From Henricia sp. BOLD:AAB3569 (Eukaryota > Echinodermata > Asteroidea > Spinulosida > Echinasteridae): DNA of 64,000 bases. The DNA is taken from contig JBBELK010000514.1 of NCBI GenBank assembly GCA_037783545.1, positions 496,001-560,000 on the forward strand, given 5' to 3'. How positions within the stretch are numbered: the first letter of the stretch is position 1; each line of letters begins with the position of its first letter. The notes below the pieces were generated by a model. The model saw only the letters and a program-made list of their open reading frames with translations, ran no database searches and was not told the origin of the DNA. Below are positions 33,801 to 44,092 of this stretch, piece by piece. The translations under genes and the position numbers were made by a program.

Positions 33801-34986
33801 TATTGAAATCACCCAACAAGGCTATGGCAAGGTAGTTATGGGCAAAAGGTAAAATCGATTCCAGTACGGTTTCATAATAATCAAAGAATTTGGAGTTAGC
33901 ATTCGGTGGTCTGTATAAACACCCTAATAGAATAGTACCTCGATTACAAGAGATTTCTACCCATAACAATTCAAGATCAGGGTGCTCAAATTTACAACAG
34001 TGTGAGGGTTTTAAGTGATTTGATACAGCAACAAATATACCACCACCATGTCTGTTTCGGTCCTTTCTAAAAATTGAGTATTTAGGATTAAGGTTAAATT
34101 CACCATCGAGAATAGTTGGGTCTAGCCAGGATTCAGTTACAAAGGCAATATCAATGTTGTTAACATGAAGTTCCGATTGAAACAAAACAAGCTTATTGAC
34201 AAGGCTTCTAGCATTATATAATACACAATTGATTTGTGAGTGTTGCAGTTCTGTACTGTCGTTGTCGGAAGACTTGGGTGATGTTGATGAACCATCAGGG
34301 CCGGGATTTGGGTGTACATCACCAGACAGTTGAACTTGAAAAGATGAGGATGAGTTGGGGTAGTAGGTGATCGGGCATTTACCAAATCTTCGACGACGGC
34401 AAGGTTTGATGGTGGAAACGCTAGCAAGTACATGTTGGCGATTGGCTTGATGATCACATGCTAGAAGTACTAGTAGCTTAGGATGTGGGTCAGTGGAGAA
34501 ACTTACAGTTACTTGCTGGTACCTTGGTGACAATTCAGGCCGGAAAGTGTCCAATTTGTTGGGAAGTTCTGTCCAGGAATCAAAGTTTACATGGTGGGGC
34601 TTGAGGATACTCACTTCAGCTTGACAAATAGGGTTGGTAGGCAGGGGACAAAAGCTGGCATCATGAGGACAAAGGCTGGTATCATCAGGACAAAGGCTGG
34701 CATCATCAGGGCAAAGGCAGTGATGGTGGTCACAATGGAGGCACTGAAGCGGTGATCCAATGATGCAGCTTGCATGGATGTATGGTGTGTACTGTAGCTG
34801 AATCCACTCAAATTCATCAGCAAACTTGCTGACAAAATCACACCAAAACTTGCTTCCGGTTCCCAAAATGTTGCAGGAAAACACACCAGTAGAATCAGCA
34901 TGAAAAGCCCTTTCATTTGATATATGATTGATGATAGGCAAAGGGCTAGAACTGGTATAGAGAACTCCAGAAGTCAGAGCCAAAAA
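30850..34986 (-). mobile_element. CR1-like LINE retrotransposon
   Basis: About 4.1 kb. The 3' end is a (TTTCA)n run (30850-30870, plus view) after a 540-nt 3' UTR; the coding frame fills the rest. It inserted into the TTAA MITE copy A: copy B (36068-36554) has the two flanks joined, as TGTGATT next to GAAGATATGC. No ATG precedes residue 484 and an in-frame TGA lies just outside the left junction, so the copy is probably 5'-truncated, as is usual for LINEs. No clean target repeat is visible. The uninterrupted frame suggests a recent insertion. Confidence 0.85.
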
Positions 34987-34989
34987 CAA
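31390..34989 (-). CDS. LINE ORF2: endonuclease-reverse transcriptase
   Basis: 1199 codons without a stop, opened at a TTG; the first ATG is residue 484. Layout: N-terminal region 1-220, with three 7-residue repeats at 93-113 (CPDDASL, CPDDTSL, CPHDASF); 2A-like GDVHPNPGP at 223-231; APE-type endonuclease about 254-470 with N259, E286 (TESW), LYRPP at 358-362, GDFNID at 393-398 and SDH at 463-465; reverse transcriptase about 680-1010 with KSAGPDEISP at 698, motif A FLDWSKAFD (D831), motif B SGVPQGSVLGP at 886-896 and YADD at 917-920. No RNase H is seen. All catalytic residues I can check are present. The frame, if translated, would nick and reverse-transcribe its own RNA at a new site. Closest group by motif: CR1/L2. 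Confidence 0.9.
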   Translation of the reverse strand: MFLALTSGVLYTSSSPLPIINHISNERAFHADSTGVFSCNILGTGSKFWCDFVSKFADEFEWIQLQYTPYIHASCIIGSPLQCLHCDHHHCLCPDDASLCPDDTSLCPHDASFCPLPTNPICQAEVSILKPHHVNFDSWTELPNKLDTFRPELSPRYQQVTVSFSTDPHPKLLVLLACDHQANRQHVLASVSTIKPCRRRRFGKCPITYYPNSSSSFQVQLSGDVHPNPGPDGSSTSPKSSDNDSTELQHSQINCVLYNARSLVNKLVLFQSELHVNNIDIAFVTESWLDPTILDGEFNLNPKYSIFRKDRNRHGGGIFVAVSNHLKPSHCCKFEHPDLELLWVEISCNRGTILLGCLYRPPNANSKFFDYYETVLESILPFAHNYLAIALLGDFNIDVNTTVPNVQRLHVISNVLNLNQLVEFITRPHSNVDNNSGSTIDLLFTNRPDLLIDTRALPGLGNSDHYGIGFRIQTSHTVKTITRMFYQYNKADISVLCNTLNSVPWDTCFSPGFDADEVWVRFTDLLFAAIKDVVPMAKQKGKKRSPWITSEVVQLSRKKQRAFKAAKRNPTNTYLWEKYKCIRNKVKYISAQSYNKYVNDLCLNCSNNPKRFWSFVSGQRKKSCPSNFHNGDPDSAITANLDIADNFNRIFQSNFTRDTHSYSTPQSCNHSPSEFRLTNIVVTPFEVRKLLNNLDIHKSAGPDEISPLFLSIASDSLATPLANLFNFFLSSGVIPNEWKLAHVVPLFKSGDPHNMCNYRPISLCSVVSKTLEKIVSNHLVNHMCRRGIISDVQHGFFPKRSCVTQLSTLYHEWAEVIDVCNPPRIDVIFLDWSKAFDKVSHNILLDKLHKYGICGSVLSWFNSYLNNRSQRVIFQGTRSEQLRVYSGVPQGSVLGPLLFNIFVFDLPFCVQSNLRQYADDTVLYRPIRSDSDTVILQSDLNNLINWCNINHMSLNPKKCRLMTVTRSRHPPSPIYNIGSDSLEVVSQYKYLGVIISRDLSWKNHIDSVTSKATKLCGFIRRVVKSNNSTVLVKLYTSLCRPVMEYAAPVWCPSLHTHQSLIEKVQRRFTRSCLGLPRRARPNNVDIDYPSRCKQLGIPLLINRLHFLSISFVVKCLYNKFDVSIHSYVTVNSRHCDSVKFVHKGGRTNCLHHSLFVRFPRLWDSLPSVVKEQVVLNMSKFLSSLRNHILSPGKSIIFPS
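34297..34320 (-). other. 2A-like motif within the LINE frame
   Basis: Encodes DVHPNPGP directly upstream of the endonuclease domain. The ribosome-skipping 2A consensus is D-V/I-E-x-N-P-G-P; here histidine replaces glutamate, which may weaken or abolish skipping. Functional 2A motifs are known in sea-urchin non-LTR elements at this position. Confidence 0.6.
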
Positions 34990-35019
34990 TCACACAGGGG
35001 GATAAAACTATTTGTAACA

Positions 35020-35491
35020 AAGCCCTGTTTAACCCCGTTTCCTGTTTAACCTTCAGTATACTGAAAATACCATTTTTGAAAATTCAACTACATTGTAATT
35101 ATTATAAGGTGTCCAGGTTACATATAATGTATTTTTCTAGGAATTTTACTGGGACAGTCGTAAATAATTTTGTGGTTAAATTTTTACTATTGCTTGCACT
35201 TTCAACTCGGGAAAATTTTACAAGCAATAGGGCGATAATATAACCAACTCAAAAAGCAAAGTGATACGCTTTGAACAATGATTTTGGCTGTAAAAAAACC
35301 CACATGCTTAAGAAATTTTACCAAGACTTGTTGTCCGCATTGGACTTTTTGTCTTAGTAAAATTGACCCGGGTCCTTCGTTTTTCATAAAAGTTAAAAAC
35401 ATTAAGTGGATTTAGGAACAATAAAATCAAATTTGTCCTATCTTTAGATACATGAGTAAAGAATGTTTATTTAGGAATGTTTCTAAAGTGG
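35020..35491. other. Intergenic with element fragments
   Basis: Holds TTGTCCGCATTGGACTTTTT at 35330-35349, an end of the CCAATGCGGACA type, with no clear partner. Remainder unrecognised. Confidence 0.35.
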
Positions 35492-35902
35492 TGTTCCCAT
35501 TGGACTAATTTTGGTAAAACTCCCGTGGTTGTGCGGGAGAGTAACAAAATTTAGTCCAATGGGGATGCACGGAGAATTAGCGTCCCTGTAGAGCTACCGC
35601 GACCACGATGTAAAATTTACAGGGTGAGAGAGGCCGCGGAAATTTTCCGCTCAGCCGCAGGAGTTTTACAGGGCCCTCGAAAAGTCCAATGGGAACAGTT
35701 TCGCCCTGTAAAATGAACACGACGCTGCAGTAAACTATGGGCCTGCACGGCAAAAGTTTACTGCAAGGTCACGGTAGCTTTCCGCATGGGCACTGAAAAC
35801 AATTGCAAATGGGAACGCATGGGAATATTACACGAAGGAATGTTACCGAAGGTCGCGGTAACTTCCCGCGAGGCAGCGGAAAAGAGGGTCCAATGGGAAC
35901 AT
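35492..35902. mobile_element. MITE, TGTTCCCATTGGAC ends
   Basis: Left TGTTCCCATTGGACTAATTT; right GGTCCAATGGGAACAT. Internal copies of GTCCAATGGG occur near 35556 and 35683 in opposite orientations. CpG-rich interior, no protein. Confidence 0.7.
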
Positions 35903-36067
35903 GCCTTATAAGTGGGCTTTATGACATAGGACCCGGTCAATTCCACTTGTTTTGAACCCCGCATCAAACTAGAAATTTGTCTGGTGTGAAAATTAATTCG
36001 TATTGTGGAGTAAAGTGTCTTGTCTAAGGACACAATACAGTTGTAGAGACCTACGGCCGCAGCGTGC

Positions 36068-36554
36068 TTAAAGATAGTATACATGATTGGTAAACTGTTA
36101 TAAATAGTTTTATCCCCCTGTGTGATTGAAGATATGCATGATTAAAAATCAACCTGAGCAAAAACCAGTTCCGTACTTGGTCAAACTTTTGAGAAAATAA
36201 AGGGTTTGCAGTAATTTCGCCCCAAAACCACTTCGCCCTGAACCATTTCGCCCTGAACCACGGCCTGTGCACGAAGTGGTTTTGGGGCGAAGTGGCATTT
36301 GGGCGATGCAGTGTTTGGACGAAGTAATTTGTGGCGAAATAGCACTCGGGCGAAGTGGTTTGGGGCGAATTGAATTTTCGTCTCATGAGACGAAAACTAA
36401 TTGTTTTACTCATTTCTCAAAGACTATAGCACTTCAGACAAAACCATTTCAGGGGAAGTTTTCTACGGTCATCATGTTTATATTGTGTAAGTTAGGCATA
36501 ATTCTGTGAACTTTTCTGATTTTCGAGATTACCAATGATGTATACTGCCTTTAA
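36068..36554 (+). mobile_element. TTAA MITE (GGCGAAGTGG family), copy B
   Basis: 487 bp with TTAA at 36068-36071 and 36551-36554 and ends AGATAGTATACATGATTGG / CCAATGATGTATACTGCCT. Inverted relative to copy A. Retains a 70-bp segment (about 36095-36170) that spans the LINE insertion point of copy A without the LINE. Central palindrome TTCGTCTCATGAGACGAA. Confidence 0.85.
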
Positions 36555-37645
36555 GTTTGCACGTGCTTGGAAAGTGGCATTGTTGCATCACTAGTGTTAA
36601 GCAAATTTTACCTCTTAAGCTAGCAAAAGTTTAGCAATAAAATACGGTCGCTATGAAAAAGCCGGAGCCTCTGTTAGCACAAAATCGGCTGCTAAACAGC
36701 TCTATGAAATTGGCCCTATAAGGGCTCAAACTGTAAATTTCTTGCCCAAGGGCCTGATGCGTATCCACGGGACCACTATGCCTCCAAAGTTCATTGTTAA
36801 GTAGTTCATGGTTACATATAGTAAATAAACAAGCATTATTTACAATTGTTTTGTGGAGTCATTGCTGTAAGTGCACAGTTCAAACACTGAAGATCCACAG
36901 TTGTACATGTACTAGTACCAGGCCGTGACATGTGGCAGTGCGTGTGAAATGGCAAACTTTTGATGCTGGTGGTGTTTACAATGGCACTTTGGCCTATTAA
37001 GAGTGGGCGGCTCCAGTCACCAACTCATTTCAGTGAACCCTGGCAAAAAATGCAGTGAACGCCCCACTAAGGTTCACCTGGCTCTTGCTGGTACCGGTAC
37101 CTACATGTGCATGTGTAGTTCACGTGAGAGACTTGTTCCTGGCATTGTGGTGTTGTGTTTTAAATTAATAGTACTCTGAAACAAAACATGTAAAAGGGGC
37201 CAGTAAGAATACATTGCTATTTTTTTCTCTAATGGCATCAAGCCAAACTATCAATGCAAATTCTCCACAGCTTTTGTTCTCCGTATGGATGACCTAATAA
37301 TGAGTAGGCCTATGGAACCATGTTTTAAACAAGATCGACTTCTGTGCACATTTATTGGAATTATTTTCATTTTTTAATTAAAAAAAAAATGAAAGACGAA
37401 AACTGCTGGTAACTTTTTTTTTATCCAATACTTTACAGTGAGAGAGGTCATTTTATATTTTATGTGAAAGTGAACGCAAAAGTGAGTTTTACCTAAATGT
37501 ACAACGTAACGTCACACTTTTCACAGTGATCATTTGCGCAAGTTGAAACTAAATGTAGTCCAAAACCTCCGTGACGTCAACTTCACATTTGCAAATTTGC
37601 CTTCACGTAAACTATGAACCAGCCTACCACTGTACATGTACCACT
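36555..37645. other. Intergenic; MITE end and AT-rich sequence
   Basis: A GGNCCAATTTCA-type right end lies at 36680-36717. Otherwise unrecognised. Confidence 0.3.
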
Positions 37646-37757
37646 GGGGGAGGGGGTGAGGGGGAGGGGGAGGGGGAGGGGGAGGGGGAGGGGGAGGGGG
37701 AGGGGGAGGGGTGGGGGGTTGGGGGTGGGGAGGGGTGGGGGGTTGGGGGTGGGGAGC
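37646..37757 (+). repeat. (GGGGGA)n / G-rich low-complexity tract
   Basis: About ten GGGGGA units, then GGGGTTGGGGGTGGGGA repeated twice. Strong G-quadruplex potential. Open frames across it are composition artefacts. Confidence 0.85.
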
Positions 37758-37820
37758 GGTCTCAGCTTAGTCTGCAGAGCATCTGCCCAGTGTCCCAGAG
37801 GTCTTGGGTTCAAATCTTGA
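37745..37820 (+). pseudogene. tRNA-like SINE head
   Basis: Box A-like TCAGCTTAGTCTGCAGAGC and box B GGGTTCAAATCTTG in the correct order and spacing (about 45 bp). No full cloverleaf. Confidence 0.45.
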
Positions 37821-38489
37821 TGAGGACCAAACGATTTTTCCTGTTTGAAATATTTGTGTGTATGTCAATTAAGAAAAGGGCAATATACAGGCATGTATTC
37901 ACATAAACTGATTAAGACAAGTATCATGAACTTGGACCCTGGGTGTATATGAGGACTTGAACTCTTGCAGTTGGAAATAGAAAGATCAAAATGGAGGTGA
38001 AATATACAATCATGTGACGAGTTTTACAATGGTTTCACAATCGAACCACAACCAGGATCACGTTTTGGAGGCATGGGTGTTACAACACCACCAGGCACGT
38101 GAGCTACATGTAGTTCAGTGAACCTTGAAATACGTCCCTGGACATTCACGACTTGGCTCAAGTTCGTGTACACCAGTACCAGGGGCTATTTCATGACTGG
38201 AGTTCAAGGTAGAACTAAAAATAACTTGCAGTGACCATGCATACAAATTTACCCCCTGACCATTTGTTAGTCCTTGACCATAAAACACCAACAGGCTTTT
38301 TCCCATGACGCTTTGACCCAGAAATTATCTGGGTATTTGAAAAATTTAACACCTGGGTTGCCTAGCTGGCTTGAAGAGTTTGGTTCTCAGGAGAAATTTT
38401 TGAGGTACCTTATTTACCCAGGTTACATGTAAAAAGCCAAAAGTGCCACTGGGTAACTTTAGGCCCTGATCTGGCTAAACACAACGACC
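37821..38489. other. Intergenic; nothing recognised
   Basis: No gene or element supported. Confidence 0.3.
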
Positions 38490-38945
38490 TTGAAGTCCAG
38501 CGGATGCGAGTCCGGATTTTCAAGGACTCAGACTCTGCCAGTTAGGACTCGGACTCTGACTCAGGCAGTAATGGCTCTGACATCTAGGCTGAGTCCATCC
38601 GAGTCGATTTAAAAACAACAATAGGATTCTGTTTTTTACAAAAAGGGTATTCTTACAAGTGTCGAAAATTATTATTTTAAGGGTCTATTTAAAACAAATT
38701 CAAACATGTGAAATTTGAAAAGAAATTTGGAAAATGTGAAATCATTCAAACACCTCCTAAATAAATACTTTTCTAAAGCAAACTTATGAGCTGCCAAAGA
38801 TCATAGGCACAATCATTGGCACTTTACAGAAATTAATGCACTTAAGATTGAAACAAGGACTTGGGACTCAGACTCTGTTGCTGAGGATGCGGATGAATGC
38901 TGGACTCGGGACTCGGAAAGTGGGGACTTGACTACTACTAGTACT
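38490..38945. repeat. GACTCGGACTC-rich repeat
   Basis: GGACTCGGACTCTGACTC-type phrases cluster at 38505-38600 and 38855-38935, leaving an AT-rich middle. Resembles the hAT-like GACTCGAGTC elements but lacks recognisable CAGTG ends. Confidence 0.45.
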
Positions 38946-40411
38946 AGCCCTGCTAAACAGTGGCTGGCAGACAAATCCCTGGGGCCTGGGTTACCTTTTT
39001 AATAAGGGGAGAAATGCTCGCCCCAAGCTTACTTTGTTCCTGGCAACAGTAGCACAACACAGTCAATCGTAATACACACTTATAATTTTTGCAAAGTAAA
39101 TCATTTTTGTGCTAAGCAAATTTCTGTGCTTAAGAGGTCCAAGAAATTGGACAATGGTCTAGAGGCAGGGTTAAGTTCATCTTTGGCAAAACCAAATTTC
39201 GGATTTGACACGAAATGTTGTTTGTTTTCAACATTTGTCAAGTGAAAAAAATCACATATTAATTAAACACTTAATTCCGCCCTCGGGAAATCCCACACAA
39301 TTTAAGTGGTTAATTTTTCAATGAAACATGCATTATTCAATTAATACAAAGCCAGAGAACATTTCATTAATTAAACAAGACTCAAAAGCCACGATGCATT
39401 TTGAACAGTTCCTAGAATTTTGAAGCTCATTGTAGTACAAAATATAAAGTTTGCATCCCAAGAGGTGTTGCTTAAAAAGGGCCAAAATAGCCATTTGACA
39501 TTTGCAAATGCAGCAATTTGTGCTAATTTTTTTTTCTGTCCTGACAGGAACGCTTTATTCACCCTCTGAACACTGGGGAATAAATAGCTCAGAGCAATCT
39601 GGTTATTGACACGAATTCTCTGGTCAATAAGCCCGGCTGACATTAAAATAGAAAATGTCATAAATTGCCTTTAACAGTTTGATCCAACCTTTCTTCTTTT
39701 TTTTTCACCGTGGCATTTTGGCAGGGATGAAAGATCAATGTTTATAAACACACCCACGTGCTCTTCGCAAGAGCTACACGACCCGCGGCAACCAAACATC
39801 ATAAGCTCTTCCTTGAGAAGTGAAGCAGTGATGCGTAGGAAGCGTACACTGAGGGCACGTCAATGGAAGTTCAAAGTGTACATCTAGGGGGATCTGAATA
39901 AGAATGGACACATTTCTCAATTATGGTCCGTTTTACTCGCGATCATCCTCAACATTCCACGAAAACGGGACACACTGTCACATTTACATGTACGTCATGG
40001 AGTTAACTTTTTATAAATACCGGGCTTCAGAGAACGATTAGCCTCAGCATATAAACAGTATATGGCCACTTGAAACAAAACACCCTTACCTGCATGTTGG
40101 TATAACCAAAAACATGGTAAGAATGATTCAATCAACCAGTTTGATCTTCCTAATACAAATGTGACATTTTGACATTTTATAAATTATTTTTTATTTTTAT
40201 TGATAGACTTATTAAAATTGCTCACAATGCAATTTGAATTTATAAAGTACAGGCTCTCCCAAACCTCAACTTAATGTACAAGTCATAGTGCTATACCTGC
40301 TTAACATGCACAAAACGACAGAAACTTTTAACAATGTTTAACATGTATACAAAACTATGTAAAATTTGTGAACATTTTCTGAGAACAATTTGCTTGCCAA
40401 CGTGCGAATGG
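38946..40411. other. Intergenic; one MITE end, otherwise nothing
   Basis: A degraded GGNCCAATTTCA family copy is at 39060-39155. A TTTTTATAAATAC stretch at 40007 is TATA-like but no transcript start can be supported. Confidence 0.3.
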
Positions 40412-40563
40412 TTAAAGCCCCAATACATCACTTGCAGTTACCCAAAATTTTACTTCACGAATTGACAAGAAAAAAAGTGAATAGCAATGTTGATAGCACA
40501 TGATTTTTTTCTGTGTATAAATGGTACCTTTGTGGGGAAAATTGCCAACTGAAGGTGCTTTAA
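40412..40563. mobile_element. TTAA-flanked MITE of the 8780 family
   Basis: TTAAAGCCCCAATACATC at the left and GAAGGTGCTTTAA at the right, TTAA at both borders. Inverted relative to 8780-8955 and about 75 percent identical by eye. Confidence 0.72.
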
Positions 40564-41061
40564 AAAAATTGTCTGTGGAAATTTTTTTTTATTCATTCAA
40601 CACAAAAACATGCATGGATTTGTCAGATTTTTTACTCCATCTATTAGGCAGTTTATCAACATTATTCTTTAGATACATGTGTATGTAATGCCATCTTTAA
40701 AACAGTAATCTTTGTTGGATGGGTTTACACTAAGGAATTGTCTGTGAAAGGATTGGGAGAAAGTCTTACTATTCTCCAAGTTACTGCCCACACTTTGGTT
40801 TTCTTGCTGGCCTTGTCAGGATGTGGCTGAAAACTGAGCCTCGTTTCGTGGAAAAATTCTGCCAAAGATCAGGAAACTGTGAAAGATAGACACACAAGCA
40901 GATAATTTTCAGGAAATGTGGGTTGATCTCCACTTCCCCTCAGTATTATGGAGTAACGAAAAAAAAAACCAAAACGACAAAAAACAAAACAAAAACAAAA
41001 AAACAAAACGACAGGTGGCATGTCATCTTAAAAATAAATTTGTTTTCTCTCAAATGTCATA
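40564..41061. other. Intergenic; A-rich simple sequence
   Basis: (CAAAA)n-like run at 40963-41010. Nothing else recognised. Confidence 0.3.
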
Positions 41062-41160
41062 CCCGGCTGGGGTAGCCTGTGCCCCTGAACAAGGCACTTA
41101 AACACAATTGCTCCATCCTTTGGAAGGGATGTAAAGCCATTGGTTATCCACAAGTTTATC
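41062..41160 (+). mobile_element. SINE tail fragment
   Basis: GCCCCTGAACAAGGCACTTA then ATTGCTCC and GGATGTAAAGCC, the widespread body motif of tRNA-derived SINEs. The head is missing. Confidence 0.5.
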
Positions 41161-41699
41161 TATATTCAACAAACTGCTGTTCCGATCAAGAATTTCTATA
41201 ATCTAAAAAATTTCTATACGCGACTACAGCCCAGGATGCTATTTTATGGCGAGAATTTTTTTAGTATGTTGTCCGTACGAGCTAACTGAGAATGAAAGCC
41301 CATGTATCGTGAAACTGCATACATGTACATGGATGTAAACCAAAACCAAAACTGGTGAAGATACATGTATATGTACATGTCTACTTTCTGCACTGCAAGT
41401 TCCTTTTCCTTTCTTTCACCTGGTGTAGCTTTCATAATGTGTTGCGTGCCTTTCATAAACCTGGACTGGGAAGATTATATTTGTAATTCAAGGAATGAAA
41501 CTTGTAAAAACTGGATTAAATCAGTTTTATTTCTGTGTTACAAGGAACCGTGCAACTTTGCATTCATGGATTTGGAAAATGAAACAAAGTTTGCTCCAGG
41601 GGCTAAATTTCCAGAAATTACTATAAAAAAATAAAATAAAATAAAATAAACTATAAAAAATAAAAAAATACCAATGAAAATTAATATAAACTAGAGGTA
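41161..41699. other. Intergenic; nothing recognised
   Basis: AT-rich with an (AAAAT)n run at 41632-41670. Confidence 0.3.
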
Positions 41700-43425
41700 T
41701 GACGTTTGTTGTTACAAACGCCAGGTGATCGGGCTAAATGAACATTTTGTGATGAATTTCAGACGTTGTTATCACCTGTGGAATGGCAAAAATGGAAGTT
41801 CAGCAGCCGATTTCACGAAACTTTACGCAATTGCGCAAGTCCACTTACGCCATTACTTGCGCAATAACTTATGGCGTAAGTGGACTTCCGCAATTGCGTA
41901 AAGTTTCGTGAAATCGGCTGCTGTATACACTAATCCGGTAACTAATATCTCCTCCCTGCATAACCGCCATAGCTGGGGGGTTGATAGTTTGCACCGTTTT
42001 GAGATATGAATTGTTGAAATAATAACCTTTAAAATCTTGTAATGTGACACCTGTGACGACATCATGACGTCACAATTTTGTGCACAAATTGTTGAACAAT
42101 ATGTTGAACATCAAGTTCTTAAATGTGGCGAAGGAATCATACCAATATCTGTTGTAGTTTTCAAGATACAGCATTTTAAAACATCTCGGCTCCAAATTTG
42201 CGTAATTTGACACCACATTACGTAACCACCGTCCATGTAATGACGTCACCAATGGTATAGTCAAAAGGTCCACATGTGTGGAAACATTTCGTTCCGTAGA
42301 AATATGGTCAAATTCACTACCACTTTAAATCTATTTGCATTCAAAATGCTAAAAAATTTCACATTTTCGAACAACTTCCGGTTTGGACCGGAAGTAGGCG
42401 TCACACAGGGGTCATGACATCGTATGATTTGTTCAGTTCATTTAGACTTATCATGTTGTGAAAGAATTGTTGAAGTATCTATTACGGTTCTTGAGATATG
42501 AATTTTGAAAATAATAACCTTTGAATTTTTGTAATTTGACACCTGATGACGTCATGATTACGTCACACTTGATGCCATCATGATACTATACATGCTGGTG
42601 AAAGTCTGCCGTTGGGCCTATGTCTGTATCTAATTTACTAACGATTCAGCTTGGTTTGATGGGCATTGTTACTGGTAAGTGTAAAAACTGAGATTTTCTG
42701 TTTTCGTTGAACTTTGACCTCCAATTGACCCCAGAAGGAAGGGTCAGATGACAATGCCCACACAAAGACAATTGTAGAACAGAATGTCATCTATAAACCT
42801 GCCAAATACGAAGATCCTGGGTCATGTGGTTTTCGAGACGGAAGCATTTTAAAATATGCATATTTTGGTTTTTTGGGAGGTGTAATTTGATACTTGATGA
42901 CGTCACGCTTGATGCCATCATAATATTATACACGCTGGTGAAAGTCTGCTATAGGACCTATGCCTGTACTTAGTTTCTTAAAGATTCAGCTTGGTTTGAT
43001 GGGCAATGTTGCTCAATAAGTGCAAAAATTGAGATTTCCGTTTTCGTTGAACTTTGACCTCAGATTGACCCCAGAAGGAAGGGTCAGATGAAAATGCCCA
43101 CACGAAGAAAATTGTAGGCCATGATCTGATATATAAGCCTGTCAAATACGAAGATCATGGGTCACGTGGTTTTCCAGACGGAAGCATTTTAAAACATGCA
43201 TATTTTGGTCATTTTTGGGTTGTAATTTGATACCCGATGACGTCACACTTGTATGCACACCTTCACATTGGGGTTGATGTTCCTACCAAGTTTCAAATTG
43301 ATAGCTTGAACCGTTTTGAAGAAAAGCTCTGGAAACGTTTGAGTGGAAAAAGAAAAAGACAAAAAAAAAAGACAAAGAAGTCGTACGAGAGTAATAGGTG
43401 ATCGGGCTGTTGGCCCGATCACCTA
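41700..43425 (+). mobile_element. 1.7-kb element with terminal hairpin and internal direct repeats
   Basis: AGGTGATCGGGC occurs near the left end (41723) and opens the right-terminal hairpin AGGTGATCGGGC-TGTTG-GCCCGATCACCT (about 43396-43424). Interior: two roughly 310-bp direct repeats (about 42560-42870 and 42905-43215), each with GATTCAGCTTGGTTTGATGG and TTTGACCTC then GAAGGAAGGGTCAGATGA, and several TGACGTCA motifs. A poly-purine stretch precedes the hairpin. A 3' hairpin hints at a Helitron-like end, but the usual CTRR terminus is not clear. No protein. Confidence 0.6.
41801..41923. mobile_element. Near-perfect palindromic MITE, 123 bp
   Basis: Arms of about 53 bp start CAGCAGCCGATTTCACGAAA and include CTTACGCCAT; the loop is about 17 bp. 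Inserted in the 41700-43425 region directly beside an end module (41924-41982) of the 3101-3441 MITE family. Confidence 0.85.
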
Positions 43426-44092
43426 ATAAAAAAGTTAAATACCTATAAATGATTGGGTTATCTTTGTGATGTTTGGTCCAGCTGAAAAAATACCAATTCA
43501 CCTGTAATTCGAAAAAAAATAAAAAATGGGAAACCACTTCTACAACTTCTTATGGAAGAGAAGGGATCAGAGGGAAACAAATGACGGAGCAAAATAAATC
43601 AACTCTGTTCCCCTTTTTTTGCATTCAATGAGGAACTGAACCGTAAAAATATCAAAACTTGTTTTCACTGACCTTCAACAATTTTCAAGCAAATGCAAAA
43701 AGCAAATGCGGCAATTATGACTCAAAGGTTTCAACAATACACTCCAATACCGATTAAACTTTTCATGCCCCAAAAACCAGCCACAACTTTTTAAGGAAAC
43801 GATGCATGGAAATAACAAGCCCCAAAAATAGCAAGTCACAGTGCACGGTTCGTGGAATCAAAATACCAACACACAATGCACTAATCTTGTTGATCTTTAT
43901 TAAGTCAAGTCAATAGCAACCACAGTGAATCAGCTTTGTACCAATCTGTACTGGGCTGATCTGGGAGAGTCAGACACATTCCAAAACCTTTCTTCACATA
44001 TTTTGGTGTAGGCTACACGATGTGTGATCAGAGGTGACACCTCTGTCCCTTGTTCCCCCTTTGTGTCTCATACTCATAGCCATGTCCGCATT
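43426..44092. other. Intergenic; nothing recognised
   Basis: No gene or element supported. Confidence 0.3.

Noticed and set aside
37571-37906. Glycine/Glu- and Pro/Leu-repeat frames
   Set aside because: Translations of the (GGGGGA)n tract.
40088-40155. Exon-like minus interval with a CAG-GTAAGG donor
   Set aside because: One good donor, but the frame (SNWLIESFLPCFWLYQHA) is short, with no partner exon found.
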